A stretch of 64,000 nucleotides of DNA from Serendipita indica DSM 11827 (GCA_910890315.1 CAJVGD010000016.1:423646-487645), one strand, 5' to 3'; shown: positions 51,568 to 63,693, numbered from the stretch's first letter. Notes: a model not told the origin generated them from the sequence alone. Numbers and translations: made by a program.

Positions 51568-51684
51568 ATGGAATCCTTCTTCATTCTCGAACTTTTGACT
51601 GTCAAGATGACCAAGGACGATGAACAAGATTCCAGAGATTTCGAACAATCAGGTGGCTGGAACAGTAGTTGCGTCGTTGCATAA
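51568..51684 (+). CDS. Mating-pheromone precursor 3 (C-A-A-X), opposite strand
   Basis: A 38-codon intronless gene: MESFFILELLTVKMTKDDEQ, acidic middle, end GGWNSSCVVA with a CVVA box. It is more diverged than precursors 1 and 2 but shares the start (ME-x-F), the D-E-Q acidic motif, the C-terminal box and the promoter/leader pattern. It lies on the plus strand 2.3 kb from precursor 2. The distinct residues before Cys suggest a different receptor partner. The frame is intact. Confidence 0.85.
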   Translation: MESFFILELLTVKMTKDDEQDSRDFEQSGGWNSSCVVA

Positions 51685-52422
51685 ATGAGATGCTGTCTAT
51701 TCCCACCAAATAAGGGTGAGTTCATAGCAAGGCTTTCAACGAATGTCCTAACTAGGCCTCAGGCATTCTCTTGAGCCTCATTCACCATATAGACTCTCAT
51801 CAATAATCCAGGATCTGGTCTATCTTGTTGACGCTGTATTGACTGCTGCGTAGGCGACCTGTGTGACCGCTTAACTCTCCTTATTTAATTATTTAAAAAA
51901 TGACACATATCTTGGGCCTGAGTTATTGATCATGATTCTTGCCATTGTACATCCCTCACCACGCGAGTAAGTACCCAACTGTTCCATACTGTCTGCATCG
52001 AGCGCGAAGCTTGTCTGCTTAGATTTCTCTACATGTGATTCTATTCATATATTCAACATCAATCCGTCATACTACTATACCACTTTCCGTATCTGAGCAG
52101 AGGATTCTAGGGCGTAGCATATACCCATCCGACGTCCAAGACCAGTCATTGCAAGGTATCATGTTCGTAACGTCCTATCCTATCTGGTATCGCGTCCACC
52201 CTCGTCGAGGGATGTGTGATTGGGTTCGTTGGTGAGAAGCCCAGGTTGGACCGCACGCTATCGAGTCTGGCATCCATCTCCGCCCGATGGCTATATAATG
52301 TCCACCACTTTGCCTTTAAACTCGCTCCACAATTACTTCTCTGATTCTGCAAATTGGGAATGTGAGCGCCTTCGCGTTGACTGCGCCTTGAGCAGGCTCC
52401 TGACACACCTAGGTGCTTAGCG
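51685..52422. other. Intergenic, no gene recognised
   Basis: AT-rich spacer; the last part probably carries the promoter of the amidohydrolase fragment. Confidence 0.4.
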
Positions 52423-52775
52423 ATGGCCAATACTCAGAATGATGCCCACCAGGGATCAGATGAACCACATCATCCCTGCATTTCGCCACCAGAGACGCCT
52501 TATCCTAATGGGATCCTCTTCCGACAAGTGAGCGTCATCGATGGTGAGGAAACGGAAGGAGCAACGCGTTTGAGAGCGGATGTACTCATCAACGATGGCG
52601 TTATCAGCGCAATACATCGACATGAGGCGGCAGAAACGTCGCCAGAAGCGGATCTGTGCGACACGGATATTTACGGAGACGAGGAGATTCTCAAGGTGGA
52701 TGCGAGTGGTCTCGTTCTATGTCCACATGTCGCAACATCCTCGACGAGCATCTCGACCACAGTGTTAAGGCAGGG
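52423..52775 (+). pseudogene. Amidohydrolase, N-terminal fragment only
   Basis: Start MANTQNDAHQGSDEPHHP leads into the opening beta-strands of metal-dependent amidohydrolases/D-aminoacylases: GILFRQVSVIDGEE, RADVLINDGVISAIHRH and VDASGLVLCP. In this superfamily C-P-G-F-I-D-x-H-x-H must follow, with metal-binding His; here the frame continues HVATSSTSIS without that motif. Nothing downstream restores the barrel; the frame from 52808 (TDKGQVVLLTD) is unrelated. Truncated gene. Confidence 0.65.
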
Positions 52776-53299
52776 TACGTGAATTAAACGCGGCTCTATA
52801 GCTCCATAATGCCACTCCTATGACAGATAAGGGCCAAGTCGTCCTTTTGACTGACATACTGTCTGAAATGGCTCGTCCATCGCGCGTGCTGCCAGGGATG
52901 ATTTGCCTAGGGACTCAGAAAAGATCCCATGTCACTGTTACAATACTTACCGACTCCACTGCTACCGATCAGAACAACCTTATGAGTCGTCATGGTGGAC
53001 AAGAGTTGCGCGTCTATTTGTCGTAGAGCACCCCGGCTATCTAGATGACTTGTTCTATGAAGTTAATAGCATGCATGTCCTTCAGAGGATCAAAATATGA
53101 GAGGGAATCACCATTCGGCCCCCGTAACTCGGCGGGAACGATATTTATATAACATTACATCCGCTTTTTCAGACGGGTATCCAATATTGTCACAGGGATT
53201 CATCGTTACATGGAGTATATCTCGCCATTTCAAGCCTGTCGACCATTCTCACATTGCGACACATGCCTTGCTGTTCCACGGTGCTTTCCGGACGTGGAC
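52776..53299. other. Downstream of amidohydrolase fragment, unassigned
   Basis: A plus-strand frame at 52820-53026 is open but unrecognised. No clear gene. Confidence 0.35.
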
Positions 53300-53880
53300 A
53301 TGATTGCGCGCAAGCATCTCCTTTGCTGTTAGCTCCAAGAGTAGCGCGATACCATCACCCGTCCTTGACGAGCACTCGAGAAGATGCACAGCGTTGACGC
53401 GCTCTGCCGTTTTTCTCGCCTACCGCCATCAGTTTTGATCCCATTATTGTTATAAATGACTCGCCTCTTCGATGGAAACGTGTCTGATTTTGTCCCGACG
53501 ATAATGATTGGCGCGTTCATGCTATACTCCGCCGCTCGAAATGCCCAAAGGAGTTCGAGATATTCTAATGGACCTGGGGCCGTGACATTGTGGCATACTA
53601 CTGCACCGCACGCGTCCCAATATGCCACTAACTTCCTCCCTGGTGTCGCATTAGAGTCCGATGCCGTCGTGGCCTTGTGAACGATCGTGTCAACAACAGA
53701 ATTGAGACAAGATACACGAATAGAGACTGGTTAGATTGCTCCTCTGGATCCATCCTGCAAGATATAAGCGCCAGGTCGCGCACTCGAGAGAGACGGATCA
53801 TCCGGAATGGGCCACCTACGACGCGTGTGGCGAGACAGGTCTTGCCTATAGCACTCAGGAGTACGTAAGAAGATTTCTGG
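53300..53880 (-). pseudogene. Relic of a third Rho/Ras-like GTPase
   Basis: On the minus strand, scattered frames retain SAIGKTCLATRVVGG (end of G1), LVAYWDACG (G3-like), MNAPIIIVGTKSD (G4, intact T-K-S-D), and VNAVHLLECSSRTGDG (G5-like). Frame changes and lost segments separate them, and no switch I or start is recoverable. A solo LTR (53903-54006) sits just upstream of the 5' end and may have removed or displaced it. Confidence 0.6.
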
Positions 53881-53902
53881 AATACCTGCCAATTGCACCA
53901 GC

Positions 53903-54006
53903 TGTTAATACTAGGTCGCGTGAGGCGAGAGGTAAGACCAGTAAGGTCCAGCCATGGCGCCACGCGTCCCTAAATACATTTAGTTACAAAGGGAAAACCT
54001 TCGACA
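53903..54006 (+). mobile_element. Short solo LTR (156-bp family), copy e, internally shortened
   Basis: TGTTAATACTAGGTCGCGTG ... AACCTTCGACA, flanked by CCAGC and CCAGT (4 of 5 identical). The middle (GAGCTATTACTATTGGC part) is deleted. Confidence 0.72.
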
Positions 54007-54032
54007 CCAGTACCGAATTCGAACGGCCCCCT

Positions 54033-54590
54033 TCAAATAATACGTAGGTGCCGGGAAAATCCATGAGGCACCAAGAAGCTTCGCGATGGGCGCAGCGTGC
54101 ACCTTTGCGTAACGCTCCTCGCCGATCGAAGGTTTCCCATCTGGCAAATGAGGTCGCCGATCGAGTCAGGTACGTACTCGAGCTCCTTCGGGGTAATCCG
54201 AGATGCCTTCTTCTCCAGCTCCGCCATACGCTCCACCAGAGGGCGCCCATCACCGATGATAGGCTCCTCACACCAGTCCGGCGCCAATATACTCACTGCC
54301 TCCTCCTTAGCTTGGGCTCGCATGGACGGTTCCGTCGCGGTCCGTACTTGTGGATTCTTGATCTTGAGCTGACAGTGAACCTCTTGCCCAAGCTCGGCTG
54401 GTAGCGTGCCAAAGTATCCCTTGCTGACCTCCTTCTCCGTCAGTACGTTCTCTCGAGGCAAAGGTAACACGATCGTATCAAATGCCACTGCTCGTGAATG
54501 AAACTGTTCCTGTGTCTTTACCCCTGCCGCACTCTGAACCTCATAATATGCGACGTGCCAACTTCGTATTTGACAGGCTATGGCCGTCAC
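54033..54590 (-). CDS. Hypothetical protein, 185 codons, unrecognised
   Basis: Uninterrupted minus-strand frame with protein-like composition: TLPAELGQEVHCQLKIKNPQ, EEAVSILAPDWCEEPIIG, RMAELEKKASRITPKELEYV. No signal peptide, membrane helix or known domain. It ends close to the solo LTR. Its first part overlaps the presumed 5' end of the F-box/LRR-like relic on the other strand, so both cannot be fully real. It may be a gene fragment or chance. Confidence 0.35.
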   Translation of the reverse strand: MTAIACQIRSWHVAYYEVQSAAGVKTQEQFHSRAVAFDTIVLPLPRENVLTEKEVSKGYFGTLPAELGQEVHCQLKIKNPQVRTATEPSMRAQAKEEAVSILAPDWCEEPIIGDGRPLVERMAELEKKASRITPKELEYVPDSIGDLICQMGNLRSARSVTQRCTLRPSRSFLVPHGFSRHLRII

Positions 54591-55607
54591 GTCAATACGA
54601 TACTTAGAGACATCATCTCACGCGCACAAGGCCTTCGACATATCACCTTTCCGGTTCTTGAATACAACCAACCGTACGCCCCGCACCATACCGACTCCTC
54701 GGCCTTCAACTACGACTCACCGCTGACGCTAAAGGACTATCAATGGCCTAGCTCTTTAACAGCACTATGTTTAGATGTCCTACCAGAGAATAACACCGAC
54801 TTGCGCAGTCCGCTTGGGAATATATCAAGTCTGGTGGTCCGAAAGATGGTCTACATTTCAGGAGACGAGGTGTTAAATATCGGCCTCGGGCTAAACCTTC
54901 GACATTTCGACTGTCGATGGCACTTTTACGACGGAGAGGCAGATGGCCAAGCGAAAACTCTCACGTCGATCCGCAACTTTATCACGATGCTCTCCAGTCT
55001 AGAATCACTGGCGATAGGGATCGAGTATTCTAAACGAGACAAATACAAGAGTTTCCGTATGACCCCAGTGAGCACTTTGACCTAGTTGTCGATATAAGCT
55101 CACCGTTTTCTAAAGCATATCCTTGAAGAATATATCGGCATTATAAAGAAACTCCGGCGTCTTCATGCAATCAAAATCTATACATTCCAATTACGAGCAG
55201 ACGATTCCAATCCCACATTCGAGAAGTCGGTTATCCTCCGCCTTGCAGGTGCCTGCCCGACCCTCGAGCAGGTGACGCTTGAGATCCCTGACACATACAA
55301 TTACAAAGGCATTGCCTTCATTTGGAAACGGTGTATACGCGAGAAGCTAGACGCTGGTGAAGTACCGTTATGGCTGCCTGATCCAGAATTGGTTGAGAGA
55401 TGGAAGATATGGTTCAAGGTGTATACTACCGCTGAGCTGGTCAAAAGGCAAATGTATCAGCTCTGGGGGAAGGAGCGCCTAATTCCATCGCTTTTTGACC
55501 TAGAAAACTTGGCTTACTGTCGGACCCCTAGGAGCAAGACATACCTAGAAGCGAGACACACCTTAGCTCCACTTAGTAAAAGACATGTATTGTTCTGCGC
55601 TTACTAA
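54500..55607 (+). CDS. F-box/LRR-like protein, C-terminal LRR part
   Basis: LRR-type leucine pattern (LRHITFPVLEYNQPY; SSLTALCLDVLPEN; LGNISSLVVRKMVYISGDEV; GLGLNLRHFDCRWHF; LSSLESLAIGIEYSK), then after an intron at 55068-55115: EYIGIIKKLRRLHAIKIY, LRLAGACPTLEQVTLEIP, TYNYKGIAFIWKRCI. TAA ends the frame at 55607. It resembles the C-terminal half of the large basidiomycete F-box families that feed SCF ubiquitin ligases, but no F-box motif is visible upstream, so the N-terminus seems lost or unresolved. Start uncertain (an ATG at 54498 exists but lies in doubtful sequence). Confidence 0.55.
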
Positions 55608-55848
55608 TGTAGATAGTATAACTATATGGCAACATTTTTGGCTGACAGACTCAATGCTATACATCATTTAACCCGCCTGGCCACCCGCCTACAGCCACTC
55701 ATTTTGTGTTTGCCTCCTGTAAATCGTTTGGTGTCAGCTAGCCAGTCAGGGACATCGGCAGATATCGAGATACATCCGCAAACATGCAAGAGCATTGGCA
55801 GACGGGGACGATGGCGTATTTCAAAAACCTGAGAATGGCTGTATTTAG

Positions 55849-56011
55849 GGTTGATTCCGTTGATTCTAGGACGCGTGAGGTGAGAGGCAAGACCAGTAAG
55901 GTCCGGCCGCATCGTCCCGCGTCCCTAAATACATTGAGTTACGACGTGAGCTATTACTATTGGCTAAGTCTATTTAGTGAGCGCTAAGAGTCAAAGGGTA
56001 AACCTTCGACA
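55849..56011 (+). mobile_element. Short solo LTR (156-bp family), copy f
   Basis: Matches copy a along its length, ends AACCTTCGACA, flanked by TTTAG (55844-55848) and TTTAG (56012-56016). The left end has a short duplicated start (GTTGATTC occurs twice). Confidence 0.78.
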
Positions 56012-56016
56012 TTTAG

Positions 56017-57400
56017 CTTCTTACACCCGTCAATGAACGTAGATATTCGGTCGCCGCCCGCTTTTCCGAAATGAAACATAGAGCTCAATTGCACGCGCAG
56101 TGTCCCATGCTAGATTGCTCTCCCGAACAGCACTGGCTTTTTTACTCTCCCGACCTCATGTCCTAGGCTTGAAGCAGGACGTTTTCAAACTGCGGCACTG
56201 GCTGAGTATTCTAATGAGGGGAAGCTGTCGTCCTTTGCGAGCACTCGAGCAGTACTCGGTAGTGAGTGATTCTTGACTTTCTATGGCACGCTGGTGAGTT
56301 CGATCGTTCGGTAATAGAGCCTCGTGCGCTAATGTTGTCACCCTTCCATCGTTTACTTCGATCCACCTTGCCGTCGTGTGAGGTTCACGGGAAGCTCACC
56401 TGTACGAGGTCGTCGCGAACTAAGTTAATAAGCAGACTTAGAAGGGGCGAGCGAGATCACCAGTCTAGCACCATGTATTGATAAGGTGGGTCGACTAGAG
56501 GGGGTACAGGAAGGCTTGCTAGATGAGACGTGTACATAGCATCTTATATAGCGTTCGAGTGACCGTGGGTAAACGTTGGGAAAATGATTAAGCGGGGGAG
56601 GTCAGATGGGAGTCAAGCCTGTGCAACCGCCATCGCTACAACAGTCGAGACAATAGAGGCAGTCACGAAAGAGGTAACTAATTGATTATAGAAAAAGGGG
56701 GAGGTGTTTCGGGTGCGATCACGAGGTGTAAGACGTGTATGACGAGCCGGGAGTCTCGGAACCTTACACGTCGCGGTTGGAGGCCGATGGTATATCTGTG
56801 CTGCGACAGGTAGTCGACGGACAAATGGCGCCATATATAACAGAATATATGACCTTTTTATTGAGCTAACGGGCCTATGTACGGGGGACGAATAAATAGC
56901 AGGTGGCAGACCAAGGAAAGGCTCCGCCACGCCGACGACGGGAGAACGTCGCTCACTAGCAGAACTAGCATGCTAAAGAACAGCACTCGAACTACTACCC
57001 ACCCACCGCACCCTAAGAAGTACTCAGCAGGCGACGGTAGGAGTCGTTGGCTTGCCAACACACCAAAGTCCATTGCCACCCATCGCCTGCCTTGCCTCTT
57101 GGCCCCAATAGAGGAAGCGTAGGGTGACCGCAAAAATGGGGAGGAAATCGTCCCAAAACATTCACCTACGCGATAAGGACGAGACGCCGAAGCTGCCCTG
57201 TAGCGCTGCCCAGGGGCGGCGGAGCCGTTCTTAGGTGGCGGAGAAGAGGGAGAGAGGTCCGGAATCGGAGTCTGACTCGTCAATGATTGCGTTGGTACTG
57301 AGCCTGAGCAAGCATGCGGCGTTGGAAAGAGTTGAAAGGCATGGTAGGTCGGAAAAGGGTTGGATTCGGCCTTATCAGAAATGTTAGAAGAGCCTGGGCG
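56017..57400. other. Intergenic with possible dispersed repeat
   Basis: No gene supported. About 56985-57115 resembles 28395-28560. A minus frame ending at 56613 (TASIVSTVVAMAVAQA) is open but unrecognised. Confidence 0.35.
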
Positions 57401-59834
57401 GAATCCTAAGTCTTTGAGCTCACTTTAGCAAAGCGGGCCGGCGTCGATGGTCTCCAGATATTGCCTTGCTCCGGAGCACGATGCCGCGTCGTTGGGCCTT
57501 TTCTACGTCGCGGCCAGTTTGGGAATCGTCCGAGTCCGTCGTTTACTTTTGATCCGTGGTTTGAAGTTGACGGCTGTAGAAAGCGGTTGCGGAGCGGACT
57601 ACGTAGTGTGTGGGGATTCCTTCTCAGGGACGGCGAAAGGACTAGAGCTTGCGTTAGTAAACAAGTTTTGCGGCTTAGCAAACGAGACGTACGCGGCCCG
57701 CCCCATGTTGTTCCCTCACAAGTCCCGCTCATGCCCTGCTTACAGATCCATCCGTGCGTATGGCCAACGTCTGGGGAGGAAGCCGAGTCGCGGTGGCCAC
57801 AATCTTGAACGCGTCGCTGCTAGGCCTGGGTCCATGTTGGAGAGGAATCGCGATTCAAAGCAGACGTCAGCGCTTCTGGTGGCAGTCGCTGGGGTGTCCG
57901 TCTCGATGGTAAAGGGTGCGTCAAGAGCACCAAGAACGGAGCCCCCTGCTCGGCGTCTGCTACAGTCGAGCGAACCTTGGCTAGAAAAAGGGATGAGCGT
58001 CGGACGTCACTGAAAGCAAGCGAGCGCACCGGGATCACGTTCCGCCCGTTCAAATCCTCAACGAAGACTATCCTCGACAGTCAGAACAAATCATCTCTTG
58101 GTGGGGATAGTCGCAAGAGGGCAGAACGTCTCGTAGGGGAGATGGCGCCCGCGGGTCCCTAATTTGATAAAGTAGACCTTTTCGTGCGCGTGCTTCTTGC
58201 AGAAACCTCCGTCCTAGCGGCTGGATTGTGTTTGGGACGATCGTGACGGCAGCAGCAACGCCACGGCCACCAAGGGCGCCGACAACGCCAGAATTGCTGA
58301 TCTTCTACAGGTAATGAGCCTTATTTCGGTCCAAATCCGATGATGCGTACTGGAAATCTGACTATCCTGTTGGAACTAGAAGGCAATGCCCGCATTCTTG
58401 GCGGTAGAAGGGCACTATGTTCGCGTATATCTGAGCAGAAACCTCGATGGTGTTTGGAAGAGGTTGTGACCTTGCAAGGCGAGGTTTTCGACAATGAGAG
58501 TCGTCCGTTCGTGAGACCAGACGGCCTGTTCGACGTCCCTCCTTGTGTCGTCCTTGTTTGGGAGGTGCCGTTGTGGGGAAAGCCCGACCAAGTGTGCGTG
58601 ATGATGCAGCTTATCGGCCTTCTCTCGGAATTGGACCCACATCTACCAAACCGGCGTCAGAGTCTCGCGGTAGGAACGAAGAAGCAAGCGCAGGGAGAGA
58701 AGCTTACCGTCTCAATAATCGCACACGTCTCCTCGTTTTGTCTCCTTTAAGCCGATGGGTCGCTCGTGGATGAAGCACCGGTTCATGTCAGCGTCATGCT
58801 CCACTCTGAACGATGCTATAACACCGTAGAGGCATATATAGAGCGATTAAAGCTCCAACGTCTTGAGTATAACGGTGCAAATGGCCCCGAACTCGACCCG
58901 CGCCGCAGAGGGCATCGTTGAGCGTGAGCCGTGGGTTTCCGCACACGCTCTGGGCCTGTAGAACAGTCTACTTGGTCTACATACGCGGGACACCTCAAGC
59001 TTTGGCAAAAGCGACGACCGACGGGCCTAAAGAGAATGATCCGAGGTCGGACGAGCAGGGTCCGTAAAGACAAAAAGGCCGAGTCTATATTGCACAAAGA
59101 ACTTGTTTTTAGCACGATAAGCGTATGCAGATGGCTCTAAATGCACCAAGGCTCGTCGAACGGAGGTCAACGATAACGGCCAAAGGAAATGGGGCCGAAA
59201 CTCCTCCACCAATGGGTTGAAAACACCTCGAAAAAGCGTCGTTGGGCATCGCTGGGCCAATTGAGGGCTTGTGTCGTACAGTTGCTCATCAAGGCAAACG
59301 CACGCAGCGACTACGCACGCGGGTGAGTCCGCGGAACGTTTGGCTTGGTGTAGAAAGAAAACATTGGGAAGCCCGAAAACGCTTTCTTGGTGTGTCGAAC
59401 TCGATCTGAGACCTGTCGCCGTGTCGGTATGAAGACAAGGTCCAAAGCGGGCCGTATGGACCTTCCCACGGACGCCGCCCCGTGGTCGTATGCCTCTGTT
59501 CAGACAACCTTTGATCTCTTCATAGCCGAAATACCGCTTTCTGACGACTTGACAGTGTGGACGAGGACAAGGACATCAGAAGCGGCGCCCTCAGAATACA
59601 AAGGCCCATAGATACCGGCGGGGTGGCCGCGCTTTATCTTGTCTGGGCCTCCGAGCATTGTAGCCACAATTGGACGACCAGCCGCTGAGAGATGACTGGG
59701 ATCCAAATATAGAGATGAGAGGGGATGGCCGACATTCCTCTGCAACCACGTTTAGACGCCGAAGCCACCAGGATAGCGCTATGGGCAAACAATCGCGATC
59801 AACGTGGTATCCGCCAGCTTTGAGCATAGCCAAG
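57401..59834. other. 2.4-kb CpG-rich tract without recognisable genes
   Basis: Longest frame 57447-58013 (+) has no start context, introns or domain. The tract is richer in CpG and in evenly mixed sequence than the flanks, and looks different in texture from both genes and LTR debris. The end may hold the NLR pseudogene promoter. Confidence 0.35.
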
Positions 59835-62800
59835 ATGCAGCGCCGAAAAGCCAAAGGAAATCAGAATCCGACTCCCTCAAATTCATCAAGGGCAAATACG
59901 CCTTCTCAAGACCCAGACGTTGCTTATCAGCGAACACGGGACACCCTCATCGAGGCCGTCAAGCTTGTCAACGCGGGGACCGAGGCTACTTCATTTCTGG
60001 GACCCCTTAAAGCAGTTTGCGAGATTTCCCTTCTATTCCTTGAGACAACCAGGGTACGACACGCTTAGCGTCAATGCTGAGTTTCGATCTGATTACGCCG
60101 TAGACCGTCAATGAGAATACCAAAGGGCTCAAAATACTCAGGGATAGTCTTGAAGCACATATATCCATCTTGGATGAAGGATATCTCCAAGCTGTCGAGG
60201 ATGGACGTACGGACCAGATGCCCGAAGCGCTCAAGGATTTCAACAATGCATCGAGAGATTACATTGGGTAAGCTCTGAGGTCGAGCTCTTGAATGTTTGG
60301 CTGAAATTGTGTAGCGCTCTGAAAGGCATACTCGCTAAAATTGACGAGTTGAAGCACGGCAGAGATCAAGGCGTCAAAGGATTTCTCAGAAAGTTCACGG
60401 ATTCCAAGATCGACATCGGAAATATTGCAGACTACAAACAGGAAATCGCACATGCTACGCGCGTATTCGAGGTATGAGTACAACTTCAAGCCCAGTTTCG
60501 TATTGAGCTATTTGCAATAGGATGCGACCAAGTTCTGTCAAATTCAGCTGCAAGCAGAAGGTTAGCTCGATTCATGTCACTCTCCACCTCGTATTGATTC
60601 CCTACAGTGTGGAAAGTAGCCCAACTCGGGCCCGAGAAGCCTCGTCCGATGGAGATTCAGCACAAGACATGTCTACCAGGCACACGCGTCCAGATTCTGC
60701 AGGAAATTCGGCAATGGCGTCTGGACCCTATTGCAGACAAGCGCATCTTTTGGCTCTGCGATGTTGGCGGTTCCGGGAAGTCCACAGTCACACTCACGAT
60801 GTGCAAGGAATGGGATAATACCAAAGATGTTCTGGCTGGTCGGTTCTTCTTTTCGAAGAATGCTCGACAGACATCGGAGACGGATGATTTCTGCTCTGTC
60901 TTCGCGGAAGATATTGGTGCTCGAAACAAGATAATCTTAAAGCAAATAAAGATGATCAAAGAAGAAGATCCTCACCTTCTCGGGCGAGGACTGTATCATC
61001 AGTTCGCCAAGCTGATCGAAGAACCCTTGCAGCTTGCAACCACGGATATTGTCCTCGTGATTGACGCAGTGGATGAATGCAAAAAGAAGATGAGGGGAGA
61101 GTTGATCGAACTACTGGTCGAGAAGCTTTCATCGATGCCCAAACTCAAACTCTTTATAACGAGCCGGCCGGAGCCAGACATCGTCGCGATACTCCAGGGT
61201 AGAGCGATTGTACGCGGAATGCATTTCAAGATGCACGGCAAAGAGCAGCAGTCCAACTTGGATGACATTAGGGCCTACGTCGACGTCCATCTTGTCGACC
61301 TGCTTACCGAGCCTCAGCGCTCGCAGATTGTAGAACGCTCGAATGGACTTTTCATCTGGATCACGACAGCACATCTTGAGCTACAACAGGCTCAAGGTCC
61401 GGCCGCTGTTGGCACGACTCTCAAATCCCTCTTGACGCGAGGGCGAGGGCGGATGGATCAGATCCGTGATCCGTTCGTCGATCAGATCCGGTGTCAACGA
61501 AGGCTCTGGAGGAGATGACTGGGATTGCAGACTCTGAGCTAAGGCTGATCTTACGATCGATGCAGAGTGTATTTCGGGTGGAGAGGGTAGTAGAGTTTCT
61601 ACATCCGACCTTTCGGGAATACCTTCTCAGTCCATACAACGTGGATATGCCATTCGACTCGACATCAATACAATCAGATTTGGCCATATCTGTCCTCACA
61701 GTGCTTCAGAAGGATCTAAAGGAGGATATCTGCGGCATTTCCGTGCCAAATGAACCTTATCCAAGGAATGCGGACGTCATGGATCTGGATAAACGTCTGG
61801 AACGATTATGGACAAGTTTCCCGGCATTACGTTATGCGGCAAAGTACTGGGGCTATCATGCATCCACCGTCGTAATGGAGGAACATGTGGTCCGGCCGCT
61901 GCGAATGTTTTTAGAAAGTCAAATTTTGTACCTCGTGGAGCTGTTAAGCTTGATGGGTCACATACATCTTATTCGAAATTTCGAAGAGATACGGCAAAGT
62001 TGTGCACACCAAAGATTCAGTGATGAACTTGAGGTGAGCTCGTGCTACATATGATATGCGTATTGACCATGGTGACAATAGGTATGCCATGATACAGTTA
62101 GACTTGTCCAGAGGCATCAAGAAACATTAGAGAAGAGTGCACTGGATATCTATTCATCAGGGCTACTATTCCTCCCTCGAAAGTCGCAACTGTGGACAAT
62201 GTACAAGAGCAAGTTTTCAGATAGACTACCAAAGATCATTGGAGAACCATCAGCGCACTGGCCTTCACACCAAATTTTGACTGGACATACCCGCACTGTC
62301 CAGTGTCTGGCCTTCTCGCCAGATGGGCGCCGTCTTGCGTCTGGATCTCGGGATCGCACTGTACGCCTGTGGGATGGGACCACCGGTGCAAGCCTTGGGA
62401 CGCTCGAGGGACATACCGGTTCTGTCCAGTGCCTGGCCTTCTCGCCAGATGGGCGCCGTCTTGCATCTGGATCTGGGGATCACACTGTATGCCTGTGGGA
62501 TGGGACCACCGGTGCAAGCCTTGGGACGCTTGAGGAACATACCAATTGGGTCGAATGTCTGGCCTTCTCACCAGATGGGCACCGTCTTGCATCTGGATCT
62601 GGGGACCGCACTGTACGCCTGTGGGATGGGACCACTGGTGCAAGCCTTGAGACGCTTGCGGGACATACCGGGCCTGTCCGATGTCTGGCCTTCTCACCAG
62701 ATGGGCACCGTCTTGCATCTGGATCTGGGGATCGCACTGTACACTGTGGGATATCACCACCCCACCCAGTTTGGAACCTCCTTATGAGCTCAATCATGTT

Positions 62801-63128
62801 CCCAGGCATTTATATTTCTCCCAAGGTGGACATTTCTTACATGTGGACAATGGAACAGTACTCAATGTCTCCCACAATCGCCTTCAGTCACTCTCATCTC
62901 CATGTCCGAGTGTCATGCCAAGCCATGAGCATTCCACAGTAGCTGTTGACTACACCAGTCAGGAGCTGTGGTCTGTGTGTTGTCCATACCGTAGATATCG
63001 GATCCCTGATGAGTTTTTGGCTGAGGTGCTCCACTAAATCCCGAGATAAAGTCGCCCTAGGTCTGCAGAATGGACAGGTCATGGTTATTGATTTTGCAAA
63101 TTTTTCTGACCCACATACCCAATTGTAA
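59835..63128 (+). pseudogene. NACHT-WD40 NLR-like pseudogene (three frame breaks)
   Basis: Same architecture as the gene at 10490-14987. Start chosen at MQRRKAKGNQNPTPSNSS (59835) by comparison with that gene; ATGs at 59670 and 59781 are alternatives. Helical N-terminus: DTLIEAVKLVNAGTEA, AHISILDEGYLQAVEDG, LKGILAKIDELKHGRDQ. NACHT: IFWLCDVGGSGKSTVTL (Walker A), DIVLVIDAVDECKKK (Walker B), LKLFITSRPEPDIVAI. A frame change at 61455-61490, between two GATCAGATCCG copies, removes part of the linker before ALEEMTGIADSELRLILRS. After the intron 62034-62081 come four WD40 units (62284-62740). A one-base loss near 62742 and another shift near 63036 break the tail (LWDITT... / KSRDKVALGLQNGQVMVID). 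Only four repeats remain, against fourteen in the intact gene. Confidence 0.85.
62284..62750 (+). repeat. Four near-identical 126-bp WD40-coding units
   Basis: Each unit encodes HTGxVxCLAFSPDGxRLASG and DRTVRLWDGTTGASL. Units differ at few sites (HTR, HTG, HTN), so they arose recently or are homogenised by conversion. The last unit is cut short by the frame break. Confidence 0.85.
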
Positions 63129-63693
63129 CCAATTCACAATGTGTTCCAAATCACAAACCTTGAATGCAAATCCATCCGAACTCCAAATGATAACTAAATG
63201 TTATCCAATTTTTAGACTGTCTATGTGGTAGTGGTCAGGGTAATAATTGCAGGAGTCTGCCTCAGCATGATAGTCCTGGTTCAACCAGGCAAATAATCCA
63301 CACTGTACCAACCTGGCCACCCTATTTCCCCCTAAGGGAGAACAGAGGCCTTATATACCTGTTGATTATTAATCTTGGAATGTTCTAGAATATTCTCAAG
63401 AATACTAGTTAGAAAGGCCTGACTAATCTCTGCGGCTCTGCTTACAAATGGCAGCTGCATGTGATTACAACAATGACTCATCTGTGCATCATTTGGCTAG
63501 ACATATTACCACCAAAGCCACAATTGTACTCGCGTTGTGATCTAATGTATAGCAAGGATTTGTTGATACTAGGATGTGTGAGTTGTTATCAGATACAAAT
63601 TGTAGAGCCTTAGGCAAACTTAGTCTCTGAATAAAATGTATCTTTAGATAAGCTGGGATACACTCTTTTGGCTTGAGGGTCAAGCTCATGAGG
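63129..63693. other. AT-rich spacer
   Basis: No gene. Contains the LTR start fragment listed separately. Confidence 0.45.
63561..63587 (+). mobile_element. Solo-LTR start fragment
   Basis: TGTTGATACTAGGATGTGTG matches the first bases of the 156-bp LTR family; nothing further is retained. Confidence 0.45.

Noticed and set aside
47000-52400. STE3-type pheromone receptor near the pheromone genes
   Set aside because: No frame on either strand shows seven hydrophobic segments or family motifs.
57447-58013. 188-codon open frame
   Set aside because: No domain, no introns, no start context, and an equally open antisense frame; likely chance in CpG-rich DNA.
62284-62787. CRISPR-like regular repeats
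   Set aside because: 126-bp in-frame units encode WD40 repeats in a eukaryotic gene; no spacers.
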